Assembly (NCBI RefSeq): GCF_026914185.1
Contig: NC_070563.1
Span: 7,647,001-7,711,000, forward strand
DNA length: 64,000 nucleotides
Reading direction: 5' to 3'
Source: Puccinia triticina
Taxonomy: Eukaryota; Basidiomycota; Pucciniomycetes; Pucciniales; Pucciniaceae
Position 1 is the stretch's first letter, and each line of letters opens with the position of its first letter. The translations under genes and the position numbers were made by a program. The notes under the pieces are model-generated. The model saw only the letters and a program-made list of their open reading frames with translations. It did no database searches and was not told the DNA's origin. Of the stretch, positions 33,420 through 43,963 are shown piece by piece.

Positions 33420-35610
33420 TATCACCCTTGCTTTAGTTTGTTGTGAAGAATAAGGATGTCACATTCCAGGTCATCGAGAAAAGTGTTCGGGGAATCGGTT
33501 TGAATTACGGAGGAAGCATGAGATTGCCTCTTTCGCCCGTCGGTTTTTGAGGACCAAGTCAAGCCTCTCGGATTTGAATCGAATCTTGAGCCTCGGCAGG
33601 TTCCTTCTGAGAGTCCTTCTATGAACTTTTGCTTGTTGGGGGCAAAAATTCATAAAGTGGAAAACTGTTTCTCTTGCCCCGCAAGACGGGCAGAGAGGGT
33701 CGAGAGTCCTACAAATTCGAAAGAGGTGGTTTTTCAGTGCACAATGACCTGATGCCAGTTGATTAATCAACGAGCTAGACGCAATGTGAAGACCCGAGGG
33801 AGTCTGGTGTTTGATAGAGGTCGTGAGATCCGCCAGCGCAGTCCGTTGGACCTTTTGGAAGTTCCCTTAATTAGCCATCAGAGTTGGTGCTGAAGATGAC
33901 TCCAACGCCTCTTTGGTTCCCAGTATAGCTCTGCGGCCTGGACACCACACAAAAGACACCTCCAAGTAACTCGGGAGGTCCGCCAGAGCCTTGTCAATTT
34001 CTTTAAACAACCACTGCCCAGGTTTGGGAGCGCCAGGGTCCATGGTACGTCTGATGACGCCCTTATTATCCACAACGATCCTGACATGCCTCGTAGCATT
34101 CCCCACACAGGATTCCTTGACCAACCCAATAGCCGCCAGGACTCCTGCGGCTTCGCTTTCATGGTTCGACACATGAAGATTATCCCCCAACCAATAAGAA
34201 ATGAACATATTCTTGTCCGGGCAAATGGTCGCACCCGCACCTCCTTTCTCCGGGTGATATGACCCATCACTGACACCAGGAAAAAAAGAAGTCACTTGAT
34301 GGCAAGTGACATGACACAGCTTTGGTTTCAGCTCCAATGCTGCTCCTCTCCACCAGCACATCTAGGGCTCACATGACAGGTGTCAGGATCAAAGCACTCC
34401 ATTTGACAAAACCAGATGATGCTCAGCTTTGGCCCTGGCCCAGCTGATGCTCAGCTTTTATCCTGGCTCAGCTGATGCTCAGCTTTTGCCCTGGCCCAGC
34501 TGATGCTCAGCTTTGGCACTGGCTACCTGATTATCATCTTTGTACCTGGCACAGCTGATGCTCAGCCTTGGCCGTGGCTCAGCTAATCCTCAGCTTTGGC
34601 CCTAGCCTAGCTGATTTTCAGCTCTGGTCCTGTCCAAGCTGATTCCCATCTTTTTACCTGGCCTGGCTCAGCTGATACTCAGCAAGCTGAGCATCAGCTG
34701 GCCAGCTGGCCCAGGACTGGGTCAAAGCTGAGCATCAGCTGGCCAGCTGGCCCAGGACTGGGTCAAAGCTGAGCATCAGCTGGGACAGGACTAGGAAAAG
34801 GCTGAGCAAGGACTGGTAAAAAGCTGAGCATCAGCTGTGCCAGGACTAGTACAAAGCTGAGCATCACCTGGGCAAGGTCTGTTCAAAAGGCTTTATTCCA
34901 ATTCTGAGAGTGAGCTGTGTGAAAAAGCTGAGTATGAGCTGAGCAAAAAAGCTGAGTATGATCTGAGCATGAGCTGGGTACCAAAGCTGAGTATCACCTG
35001 GACAGGCCTGAGGATCAGTTGGGCTCTTCAAAAACTGAACAGGGCCTCCTTGGTAAATTTTGGAAGTTGAGGAGATGGTTGGGAGATTGGGGTAGATAGT
35101 GGATAGATATTGGATAGATGGTGGGTAGCTGGCTGGAGCTGGTGTGATGTCACTTGTCATTTACTGACTATTTTGTTTTCCTGGTGTGAAAACCAAGAAT
35201 TCCCCCGGATCTGAACCATGAGATGAAAGAATGGACTTAACAGATAAAACGGCTTCCTCCTTTGATGCTTCAAGGTTGACATATTCCAAATCCTGTGAGA
35301 CTGCCATCCCAAAATCAAATGAGAGACACAGATTTTTGGGGTCCATGTCCAAAGCCTGATTGACTTTACTCAATGCTATTGCTAGCCCTGACCTAGCCAA
35401 GTCTGCAGCCCGGGATGCCGGATTTGCTCTGCTCTGTAGAATGAATGTACGGACCATGGTGTTAGGCTTCAAAAAAACAATTTTCCTATAAAAGAAAGAA
35501 AAAACTTGTCCTGATAGCCTCATTGAAGAAGCTAGGTGCAGTCTTCCTGGCCTTGATGAAGGCTCCCAATGTTGACGTGAATACCCCAAGGATGCCAGCT
35601 AAAAGCGACT
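33420..35610 (-). pseudogene. LINE retrotransposon 3' half (RT end, RNase H, zinc-finger tail)
   Basis: Read on the minus strand: a linker after RT (QSRANPASRAADLARSGLAIAL, about 35440-35380), an RNase H domain starting SDGSYHPEKGGAG (about 34275) with NHESEAAGVLAAI and VVDNKGVIRR, and after one stop (TAA near 33867) a C-terminal segment SSSLINQLASGHCALKNHLFRICRT with a CPSCG...HFMNFC finger. This order fits I/Tad-type LINEs. A short GATAAA repeat near 33410-33430 looks like its 3' tail. The RT end (PFVRLTSLRLGQSLLAGILG) continues across the copia-B insertion to 54627-54700. The element is broken by a CACTA-like insertion and by copia-B, plus point lesions. Confidence 0.8.
34274..35186. mobile_element. 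CACTA-like element with AGCTGATGCTCAGC repeat interior
   Basis: Ends CACCAGGAAAAA...AGTCACTTG and inverted CACCAGGAAAACAAAATAGTC match for about 50 bases with short gaps. A 3-base duplication TGA flanks it (34271-34273 and 35187-35189). The left half repeats a unit of about 30 bases (CAGCTGATGCTCAGCTTTGGCCCTGGCC) and the right half repeats its complement, a tandem array in head-to-head arrangement. No transposase. Inserted in the LINE. Confidence 0.8.
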
Positions 35611-35616
35611 GCCCCT

Positions 35617-35973
35617 TGTTACAGTACCTCTGGTAGTCAAGGTTTCCATGATTACATAAACTATAAAACATAGCATAGTCACGTACTTAGACGCTAAACC
35701 TAACCGGTGCTTAGTCATCATCAACTGGTTAGGTTTAGACTATATAAGCTGGTCGGACCTGCGCCCGGCTTCAATCTCTTTTCCTCACCAAGATTGGAGC
35801 CGGATTTGTCAGTGCCAAGACTGACCGCAACGGGACTGTTCCGCCCAGGTTAGTCCATGTTTCTACCATGCAATCTTACTGAGATTGGAGCTGGATTTGT
35901 CAGTTCCAAGACTGACCACAACGGGACTGTTCTGCCCGGATCCCATTTGCCTTTCTCTATTGAGGCATCTTAT
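35617..35973 (+). repeat. Copia-B 5' LTR
   Basis: It starts TGTTACAGTACCTC, has a TATA box TATATAAG at about 35741 and ends ...GAGGCATCTTAT. An internal direct repeat (GATTGGAGC.GGATTTGTCAGT) occurs twice. The sequence just after it, AGGTTAAAAGCC, sits where the primer-binding site should be. Confidence 0.8.
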
Positions 35974-36031
35974 AGGTTAAAAGCCTGCTTGCTGCGCTGC
36001 TTGTCTCCCCGCTCCTACCTTTGGGTCCACA

Positions 36032-39000
36032 ATGAATTGGATTGGTAAAAGTAAGGAAAGACAGAAGAAAATCAACAAAGAACTGAAGAAGAAGAATTGA
36101 GAATCTGAAATTGAAAAACAAAGATCAGCACTGCTGAACCAACCATCCACTTCCCAAAACACACTCACCAACTCCTTCACCTTTCCTTCATCTCCGACAT
36201 CAAGCAACGACATGGAGCCTGACCTCACCCCCCAACAGGCAAGGCGAGTGTTCCAAGAGCTTCACAAAGAGATCACTCAACTTTGCATGAACCAAGGAAA
36301 AGTGCCACAGGCCCAAGCCTCAGTCGTCAACTGCATCCAAACACACCAGGAAATGATCATGGATAACTTCCTGAACAAACCCATGCAGGTTCACCACCAG
36401 CTTAAACCTCAGAAACCCATTCTCTCCTGTGAGGGGACAAATTTCCCGTCCTGGGAAGCCGCTATTGACCGGACCCTTTTGCATGTGCTTGTCCAACAGG
36501 AGCCATTCACCAACAAGATGGAAAACTTTGTGATTCTGTCCGTTGAAGAGGCATTTTTGGTTGTGAGTCTTGTGCACAAATATTGTTGATACCCTTTGAC
36601 CTGACCAAAAGAAATCTTTGAACTGTTGCACCAAGAAAAAACAATGTTCCCTTGGCAGCAGGTGACATTTGAACAGCTCTGGCCATCTATCCAGCATCTA
36701 TCCACAGCTGGTACATCATAGCACAATTGCAATAACTGAGTATACATTTGTTTGCCTTGCACAGCCAGCAGCGGCTAGTGTAGCTCATTCTGCCATGTGC
36801 ACACACAGCTTGTGATGTTCATCTGCTCAGGACTAATCTGCTCAATCAACACCTCTCTCTCTACATTGGCACTAGGACAAGGGTGTTGATAAACACATGC
36901 CCGTCCCCCTGGTACACGCCCACACCCACACCCTTCAAAAAGGGCGTGTGGGGCCGCACACCCTTCAAAAAGGGCATGTGGGGCCACACAACCTGTATTT
37001 GCGTAGGGCATGCACACCCCTGTATGGGGGTGAAAGGGCATGCATGCCCCTGTATGGGCGTGCAAGGGCTTACACGCCCCTACATGGGCGTGCAGGGGTG
37101 TGGCCCGTGCCTGCTCACCAAGAGAGATACCTCTTGGCAAGCAGGCATACACATCCTTGCTCGCCAAGAGCCCCTCGGCGGGCAGGTGCAAGTATACCTG
37201 CTCGCTGAGAGCCCCTCGGCGGGCATGTGCAAGTATACCTGCTGGCCAAGAGCCCCTGGGCGGGCAGGTGCATGCGTGCCTGCTCGCCGGTATCCCTCTT
37301 GGCGAGCAGGCATCCATACACCTGCCCGCCGAGAGCCTCTTGGCGAGCAGGCACACATGCACCAGCCCCAAGCAAGTATACCTGCTTGCCGAGGGGCTTA
37401 CCTCCCCAAGAGCCCCTTGGCGAGCAGGCACACATGCACCTGCCCCCCGAGCAAGTATACCTGCTCGCCAAAGGGGTTACCTTGCCGAGAGCCCCTCGGC
37501 AAGCAGGCACACATGCACCTGCCCGCCAAGCAAGTATACCTGCTCGCCAAGGGGCTTACCTCTTGGTGAGCAGGTATACATATACCTTTATGCCGAGGGG
37601 CTTACCTCTTGGCGAGCAGGTATACATACACCTGCCTGCCAAGCCTGCTCCACAAGAGCCCCTCGGCGGGCAGGTGAAATTATAACTGCTCGCCACGTAC
37701 AGCTGCTCGCCAAGGGGCTCTAGGCGAGCTATGCCTGCTGTCCAAGGGGCTCTCGGCGAGCAGAGATGTGTATGCCTGCTCGCCGAGGGGCTCTTGGCGA
37801 GCAGAGATGTGTATGCCTGCTCGCCGAGGGGCTCTTGGCGAGCAGAGATGTGTATGCCTGCTCGCCGAGGGGCTCTCGGCAAGCAGAGATGTGTATGCCT
37901 GCTCGCCAAGGGGCTCTCGGCGAGCAGAGATGCATATGCCTTCTTGCCGAGGAGCTCTCGGCAAGCAGGGATGTGTATGCCTGCTCGCCGAGGGGCTCTC
38001 AGCGAGCAGGGATGTGTATGCCTGCTGTCCAAGGGGCTCTCGGCGAGCAGGCAAGGTGCACGCCCATACAGGGACATGCACGCCCTTGGCAAATACAGGG
38101 CATGCGGCCCCACACACCCTTTTCAAAGGGTGTGGGCGTGAGTGTGCCCCCGGAGGACGGGCATGCGTTGATCAACGCCCGTTTTGCGGATCAGGGGAAG
38201 TATTTACATACATATGTGTGTAACAGCACAAACTTCCCTGCCTTTGCTGTATGTAAATAGCAAGGCAGGCCTAGCAGGCTTGTTGAACTTGCACAACAGT
38301 CATAGGATCTTAGCTCAGTGGCTCACTGTTAGTGCAGAACTGCCAGAATTAACATTGCTGGGTGGTACTGGGGATCCTTGAGCTGGGCCAGTGAGCACTG
38401 AGCCATGAGGATATGTATGTACATAAACCACTAAAACATACTGAGCACCAAGGAAACAGGTGGCACAGGATCAGAGCCACTTTGGAGCTGCAACCAAAGC
38501 TTTCAAATGTCACTTGTCCCCAAGGGACTATTGTTTTTTCCTGGTGTTGGGAGCTAAGTGCTCCCAGTCCGACTGTAGAAGGAAGATCATACTCCTCAAT
38601 CAGCTGGTCCAACTTGTTAACAATCCCTCACCGGTATTGGATGTGACATTGTTGGTTTGGGCAAAACTTAAGTCCAAACTGGCTGAGCTTAAGATCATCT
38701 GGGACAAGGCCCTTGGTATTTTCCTCCAATTGCACTTCAAACCACCCATTGGTGTAGAACTGATGAAATTTGAATTCACTGTCAGTCAGCAACTCAACAA
38801 GAAGGAAACCCCTCCATTTGAAAACTTCATGACAATCATCCAGTTTGCTGCCAACAAGCTGCAAAACAAGAACAGAGTCTTGATGCCAGCGTCTTTGCCA
38901 AGTGCCCCCGACCCACCCACAACGCAGATCAGGGACGCAACCACCCGTCAGAAGCCAAGCCTCTCACTTGACAAGGCGGCCCACTTCAAAGGAAAAGGCC

Positions 39001-39134
39001 AATCCAAATCCCTTGTCAAGAAATACAGGGACCATTGCATCTATTGCGGCAAAAATGGTCACTGGTATGCTGACTGTAGTCACTTCTGGAAGGATGTGGC
39101 AACCAGAAAAATCAGTCCTCCGGACGCTGATTAA
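36032..39134 (+). pseudogene. Copia-B gag, interrupted by a CACTA-like element
   Basis: ATG 36032 opens the frame. An early TGA (KKKN, stop, ESEIEKQ; CGA-to-TGA fits) is followed by a long open part from 36212 with the Gag motif CEGTNFPSWEAAIDR. Two more TGA codons precede 36628. The insertion at 36629-38546 then intervenes. Removing it with one TTG joins IFEL to LGAKCSQSD in frame. The C-terminal part has CIYCGKNGHWYADC, a CCHC zinc knuckle (about 39037-39080), and ends at TAA 39132-39134. Confidence 0.8.
36629..38546. mobile_element. 1.9-kb CACTA-like element with CTCGCC/GGCGAG tandem arrays
   Basis: Ends CACCAAGAAAAAACAATGTTCCCTTGG and inverted CACCAGGAAAAAACAATAGTCCCTTGG, the same terminus family as 34274-35186. 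A 3-base duplication TTG flanks it (36626-36628 and 38547-38549). About 37130-38060 is a GC-rich array of a unit near 45 bases (GCCTGCTCGCCGAGGGGCTC.TGGCGAGCAG) that is itself partly palindromic. It is flanked by inverted segments around AAAAAGGGCGTGTGGGGC. All six frames are open over long stretches because of the repeat, so the open frames are not genes. Confidence 0.85.
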
Positions 39135-39149
39135 AAAGAGAAGAACTCT

Positions 39150-40009
39150 CAATACTTTCTGCTGTGGTGGCCAATACGGTCGTCAGATCAGTTTCTTAGT
39201 GCTCAATCTCACCGGTGCCCTCATCAAGATCCAACGAGAACGTCAAGAAAACCTCAAGCCAGCAGGACTTTTCCCCCCTTCTACCAATATATCCCCTTCC
39301 TCCCCTTCCTTCTCTGGATCCTGTTTCCCTCTCCTCTTCTCCTTTCTTGGTCCTAACACAGAGTTGTCTGTGGGTTTATTCCTGTTGTTGTTTCTGATCT
39401 CTCTTCTTTGGTTTTTGTTTCTCTCCTTTTCTCTTATCTATCAGATTGTGGCTCTCTTTTCTTGTCTCAGATCTTCTTCAGTTTCATTCCTGTTTCTCTT
39501 TTCCTGAGTTTCTGTTTTTTTCTGTTTCTTCTCTGTCTCTTTGTGGTTGGTTTTGTTGTGCGCGCGCGTGGCGCACAAGGGATATGATGAAATGCATGTG
39601 ACATGTGGTCTCCCCAAGTCCAAGTTCTGCGAAATTGGAGGAGGGGAGCGGCATGGCATTCTGACCCATCAAAAATTTGAGATCATCAAGAGTCCAGAGT
39701 CCGTTGAGTCAAGAGAATCAAGATCCGCCCTTCCCGCAAGAATCCCTTCATTTCAAACAAAACCGCCGCCAAGGATCCAAACCCCGGCAAACTCTCAAAA
39801 CCATCCCACCACAAAGCTATCACCTCAAAACCCACGACTCATTTCTTTGGACCATCCACAAGGGCAGCCACCGGCATCTTTTCTCCTCCCAGCGCTGTTG
39901 CCGGCCCAGCACCGGAAGAAGCTCCATATTTGGTCCCCCGAGCCGGGATCAAACCAGCGACCTCAAGATTTACAGTATCAGCTGTGGTTTTGAGGCGCTT
40001 GGCGGTTAT
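39150..40009 (-). mobile_element. SINE-like repeat with tRNA-Tyr-like head
   Basis: On the minus strand the repeat starts with a tRNA-like head (40007-39934) and runs through a body ending GGCCACCAC near 39160. The body includes a purine-rich middle (GAAACAGAAAAAAACAGAAACTC...). Two further copies of the body lie at 40110-40793 (plus) and 25840-26640 (plus), aligning through landmarks such as GATGGTCC, GGTGATAGC, CTTGGCGGCGG and ACATGTCACATG. It is long for a SINE (about 850 bases) and carries no protein. Confidence 0.6.
39934..40007 (-). ncRNA. tRNA-Tyr(GTA)-derived head of the SINE-like repeat
   Basis: The 3' half matches eukaryotic tRNA-Tyr: anticodon loop CTGTAAA (GTA), variable loop AGGTC, T arm GCTGG-TTTGATC-CCGGC with a B-box-like core, acceptor strand TCGGGGG, then A and even CCA. 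The D arm and 5' acceptor strand are decayed and do not pair, so this is not a working tRNA gene. Comparison with tRNA-Tyr is from memory of the family. Confidence 0.55.
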
Positions 40010-40109
40010 AAATTTGTTTCTTCCTTTGTTTTCCCCTCTTCTACCTGAATCCCAAGATTCCCAGCTGAAATTATTTTGGTTCTTTTTGATTTTGCAACTG
40101 TCATCTGTC

Positions 40110-40793
40110 TATCTACTCACCCCCGCTGTGGAACTCCTACTGTGCCAGGCGGTAGGCAGAGCGTTGAGGGGATAGGTGCTGTTGAGCTGCCCTTGTGGTG
40201 GTCCGGATGAAGAGTAATAAGGATCAGAAAAGGTGATAGCGTTGGGGGAAGGATTTTGTTGAGACGACAGGGATGGAATACCGTCAGCGGTGGTTGGTTT
40301 GTTGAGTATCAGATGATAATGATAAGGGGATCAGGGATAAAGGATCAGGAATAGTGCTGGGGATACTGCCAGCGGATCAAAAATTGATGGAAAATCTCAT
40401 GGATCAGAGCAAGTCCCATGCCGTCCCATCCTCCAAGTTCAAACTCAAACTTGGACTCTGGGGAGTGACATGTCACAGGACATGTCATCACATCCCCAAC
40501 TACAAAACAACACCACAAGGAGAGAAAAGAAAACACAACACAACAACAACCAACAGAAGAGAAGAAATAAAACAAACAAGATGAAAGAAACCCACATGAC
40601 TCATGGACCAAGAAACATGAAAAAGAGCATAAAGAAAAAGAAGGGGGAAGGGATCTTGAAGAATATTTAGAATGAGGGGCTTGATGAGAATCTTGAGGTT
40701 GAAGATTCTTGCTGTCAAGATGCCTGATCTTGATGAATTCTGGATTTTGATGATCTTGAGGCCCTGTACCGATCTGGCCACCACACCACTCAT
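40110..40793 (+). mobile_element. Second copy of the SINE-like repeat (opposite orientation)
   Basis: Diverged copy of the body of the 39150-40009 repeat, from GTGCCAGGCGGTAGGCAG to CTGGCCACCACAC. It forms an inverted pair with that copy. Confidence 0.55.
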
Positions 40794-41294
40794 CTCCTGG
40801 TTTTGACTTGTCTCAATCCTTGATCTGGTCCTTGTTTGATTTGGAGCAAGAATTCTCAGGACTTTTGTTTGAAAATCAAGATTGTAGCGGTTTTCCTTTC
40901 TTTTCAGGTGTTCAGTTGCGGGGCATAGGAGGGATATAAGTAAGTCCCCTCTGGGCTCTTCTACACATTGTCAAAAGCAACTTTGCCACACTGTGAGCCA
41001 CACCCCATCGTCCGCCAAATTTGTTTTCCCAGAATCCGCCACAATGGTTAAGATCAAGTCGCCAAACAACCGGCTATGCTTCGATGGGACCAAGGTCAAG
41101 CGGTTCATCAAAACTTATGAGATGGTGGCGGGCTTTGACAAGGCTACTGAGCTCGATATGGCCAAGCAGATCCAGCTTTTCCTTGCCACCAATGAGCTGT
41201 TGGACATCCTTGAGACGCTGGAAGGGTTCAGTCCCACCGACTGGCCAAAGCTCAGGTCCGCAATGATTGCCTACTGGGGCCAGGTGGACACCGC

Positions 41295-42083
41295 TGTGGT
41301 AGATAAAAAGGTTCCACTACATCAAAAAAAAAATCCTCTGTTTTCTTTTCTTTACATAACACTCATCAGAAATCATGGACTATGGCGCAAGGACAGGACT
41401 CTACAGGACTAGAAGTTACATTCCAAGCTACATATACACCTCACCTCCTATTACAACCTCACGTTTACACACACAATCCAGCTGCTGGACAGCTACACAT
41501 ATAACTCATTTACACTGCATAGTATTTACATACATTCTAAATTAGTGGATTTTCACAACTGACAGCTGCAGGTGACATCATAGAAGTACCACATTAAATC
41601 CCTCATGTTCTGACCAATCATAGTCACTCATTCAGATGTTTGTACCTTCTACATGTCATGTACATTTCCAACCAACCACATTCACTCATTCAGTTCCCCT
41701 GCAGCTAAAATCCATCATACAGGGCTTCCTTGTAGCTAAATTCCCTCACATTTGTCTATATAAGGAGCTCTCTCCCCCCCTCAGTTGTCTTTCCCTCAGT
41801 TCATTACTCACCAATTACAGTCACCCCAACATTTACATAAACAACCTTACATATACTTAACAACCTACATACATAACAACCCTTAAAATAACAATATCAA
41901 CAAATTATTCAGTGTCATCAACAAGCTCATCTTGAACCAACCAACCCTATCACTTCATTAAAACTTGTCAAGCTTACCTTGGTGGGTCTTGTTTTCTGAT
42001 AGTATAGAAGGGCAGAGTTTGCACCTCCATCACCCCCTTCTCCATTCAGCAAAAGGTTCCCAAGAACACTTTTGAGTCTTACA
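41295..42083 (+). mobile_element. Solo LTR of the Ty3-C family in Ty3-B gag
   Basis: TGTGGTAGA...GAGTCTTACA, 789 bases, closely matching the 3' part of the LTR at 57640-58567 (CTATATAAGGAGCTCTCTCC; CATCAACAAGCTCATCTTG). A 4-base duplication CCGC flanks it (41291-41294 and 42084-42087). Counting the adjacent A, it could be read as 5. Confidence 0.88.
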
Positions 42084-42198
42084 CCGCGAGGTTTACTACA
42101 CCAGACCTGACAGCCCTGGTTGAAGATTGAGTTTTGAAGGGAGGTGTGGCGACTGCGGTGGACTATCAGACGTTTCACCAGTCTTGGGAGCCAATACA

Positions 42199-42419
42199 TG
42201 TAGAGACTGTGAAATGGAAAATGGAGATGTATCTGGTGAGAGTCGAACTCACGACCTCAGCTATGCTGAGACACATACTAGAGTGCTGCCTTTACCAACT
42301 AGGCTACAGACGCTTGTGGCTGCCAGCTGGGTGGTTGGTTGGTAGTGCTCATGGGTTGATCCAACAGCCCTCTATACTGTGGTGATACATCATGGTAGCA
42401 GACTAACAGACAACTCAAC
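42199..42419. mobile_element. 221-base LTR-like insertion carrying a tRNA-like sequence
   Basis: It starts TGTAGAGAC and ends CTCAACA, with target bases ATACA duplicated on both sides (42194-42198 and 42420-42424, possibly one base longer). Removing it rejoins Gag residues EPIH and SYLLSKGH, aligning with Ty3-C. The ends suit a very short solo LTR or TRIM. A tRNA-derived SINE is the alternative, but the tRNA-like part starts about 105 bases in from the end. Confidence 0.65.
42228..42313 (-). tRNA. tRNA-like cloverleaf with long variable arm, anticodon unclear
   Basis: 86 bases, minus strand. The acceptor strands pair in 6 of 7 positions counting one G-T. The D stem GCCT/AGGC and the A box TAGCCTAGTTGG are good. 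The variable arm is a perfect 6-base stem (CTCAGC-ATA-GCTGAG). The T arm is perfect (GTGAG-TTCGACT-CTCAC) with B box GTTCGACTC. The weak point is the anticodon arm: only GCAC/GTGT pairs, leaving an 8-base loop TCTAGTAT. The long variable arm suggests Leu or Ser type. Probably a captured or decayed tRNA rather than a working gene. Confidence 0.5.
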
Positions 42420-42773
42420 AATACATTCCTATCTGTTATCCAAAGGGCATATTGACTCGGTAGAGGAGATTCAGAACTCCTATTATCAGGTTTTCTCACC
42501 CCCGGTTCAAGATGAGATCAGGAAGAAATTGATTTGCAATGGAACAATGGTTACCACACTGGATAACCGCTTTAAATTTCCTACCTTCAAGATTCTCAAG
42601 GAAGCCATTGACACTGTGATGAGGGAGCAAACTGCGCTCACCTTTGAAGAGTCAAAGTCTGGACAGCGGGTCTCTGTTTCTGCCTTTCAAGAGGGGAATT
42701 CAATGATGAAGAAGATGGGGGAAGATCGACGCTCTAAAGACGCGGCTGCATTGTCAAAACCTGCCCCAAACAT

Positions 42774-43391
42774 CTAGCCTAACTAAGCCTCTCAAACGGA
42801 GGGGGGGACACCTGCGTCCTGAAGGGACTCTCTGTAGGAGAGGCTTATGACTAATGTTGTAATTTTGGCTTGAGGGACACAACAAAAACCGTTCCAACCC
42901 GGGTGAACCTATGAAGGGGTGGAACAGCCAAGCTTCTTGGCTTCCAGTTCCTGTCCTCAAAGTGAAAATCTGTCGCACAAGCTGGATTGGGCAAGACATC
43001 TAAAACAGAGCTTGGTTCCTGGGGATCGAATTGAATACTGTACTGTTTTTCAATAAATTCACGTGATACAGCTCAGAATGACCTTGAAAACCAAAAGTTT
43101 GAAGGAGCATGGAAAGAGAAGGGTTGGGTTCTCAGGGGTGAGTGTAGCATCAAAAGATGGGGAAGAACCAGAGGATTCTCATGGTCCAAAGAGCGTGTGT
43201 GGGGCTGTTTGGGAACAAGGTCAAAATTGGAATGGCACAAATTCCCCACCAAAAGGCCTCAAACCCTCAGGCCAAAATGTGGACATTAATCCTAAGTCCC
43301 TCCTTTGGAGGTTGCGCTTTGCGCGAGGGCGCTTCGCGCCAGCCCAGGCTTTACCAGGGCCCTCCAATGTGGGGGACTTGTTTTAAGTTAG
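42774..43391. mobile_element. 618-base MITE with 9-base target duplication (Mutator-like?)
   Basis: The target CCCAAACAT is repeated at 42765-42773 and 43392-43400. The insert plus one duplicate is 627 bases, so Gag continues in frame (PNI to DKL). Ends CTAGCCTAACTAAG and inverted CTAACTTAAAACAAG. Near the right end a segment CCTAAGTCCCTCCTTTGGAGG...GCGCTTCGCGCC closely matches the ends of the MITE at 54793-55393. A 9-base duplication fits the Mutator superfamily. Confidence 0.85.
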
Positions 43392-43963
43392 CCCAAACAT
43401 AGACAAGCTGTCAAGAATGCTAGAGGCTTTTGAACACAAGATTGACCAGAAGATAGCAGCAATACCCACTAAAGCTTTGACGTCAACAGATTGTCCACCG
43501 TTGGTTTGTTATTACTGCCATTGCAAGAATCATGGGACATCTTGTTGTCAGGAGCTTGTAAAAGACAAGGAAGCGGGGCTCGTCAAACAAAGAGGGACCA
43601 ATTTTTTCCTTCCAAACGATACTGTTTGACCATAGTAGGCTGATTCAACACGTGGTCGCTTCTTATCATCCAAATTCAGCGCCTGGAGCGCTTAGACCCC
43701 CAACGCCAACTCAAAAGTCATCCACAGCGGCTACCCCTGAGTACAAGGCGAGCTGTGGGTCTTTGCAGCCCTGGTATCCTCTGGCTGTTTCCTCTCAGTC
43801 CTTTGCGGGAGTTTACGAGTCTGATCCCGTGGCAAGAAAGCATCACAAAGAGGGCCGGCTGTTCAAGACGCCTCTAGTTCTGCCCAATCAATCAAAGAGG
43901 CCGCTGAGGAAGACACCTGGCGCTACCATGGACCCTGCGCGACCTCAAGAAGAGAATGAGCCG

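Larger units (their letters stand above)
41044..43629 (+). pseudogene. Ty3-B gag with zinc knuckle, in four pieces
   Basis: Pieces: 41044-41294 (FDGTKVKRFIKTYEMVAGFDKA... WPKLRSAMIAYWGQVDTA), 42084-42198 (ARFTTPDLTALVED, stop, VLKGGVATAVDYQTF), 42425-42773 (YLLSKGHIDSVEEIQ... to PNI) and 43401-43629, ending with CYYCHCKNHGTSCC, a CCHC knuckle, and FFLPND. Each gap is a transposable element bounded by duplicated target bases, and the reading frame continues across each when the insert and one duplicate are ignored. The pieces align with Ty3-C Gag (KKLRADMVKTWGELDN; YTTDDLIKLA; GIATHREYKEYL). One in-frame TGA is seen near 42130. Confidence 0.8.

Noticed and set aside
36883..38260. Long open frames on both strands (over 200 codons)
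   Set aside because: All six frames are open because the GC-rich tandem array lacks stop codons. They share one repeat and have no domain, so I do not call genes.
40794..41043. A 5' LTR for Ty3-B
   Set aside because: A TATA-like motif is present, but I found no TG...CA boundary and no second copy to compare, so no LTR is called.
42228..42313. A functional tRNA-Leu or tRNA-Ser gene
   Set aside because: The anticodon arm has only four pairs and an 8-base loop, and the sequence lies inside a mobile insertion. I list it only as tRNA-like.
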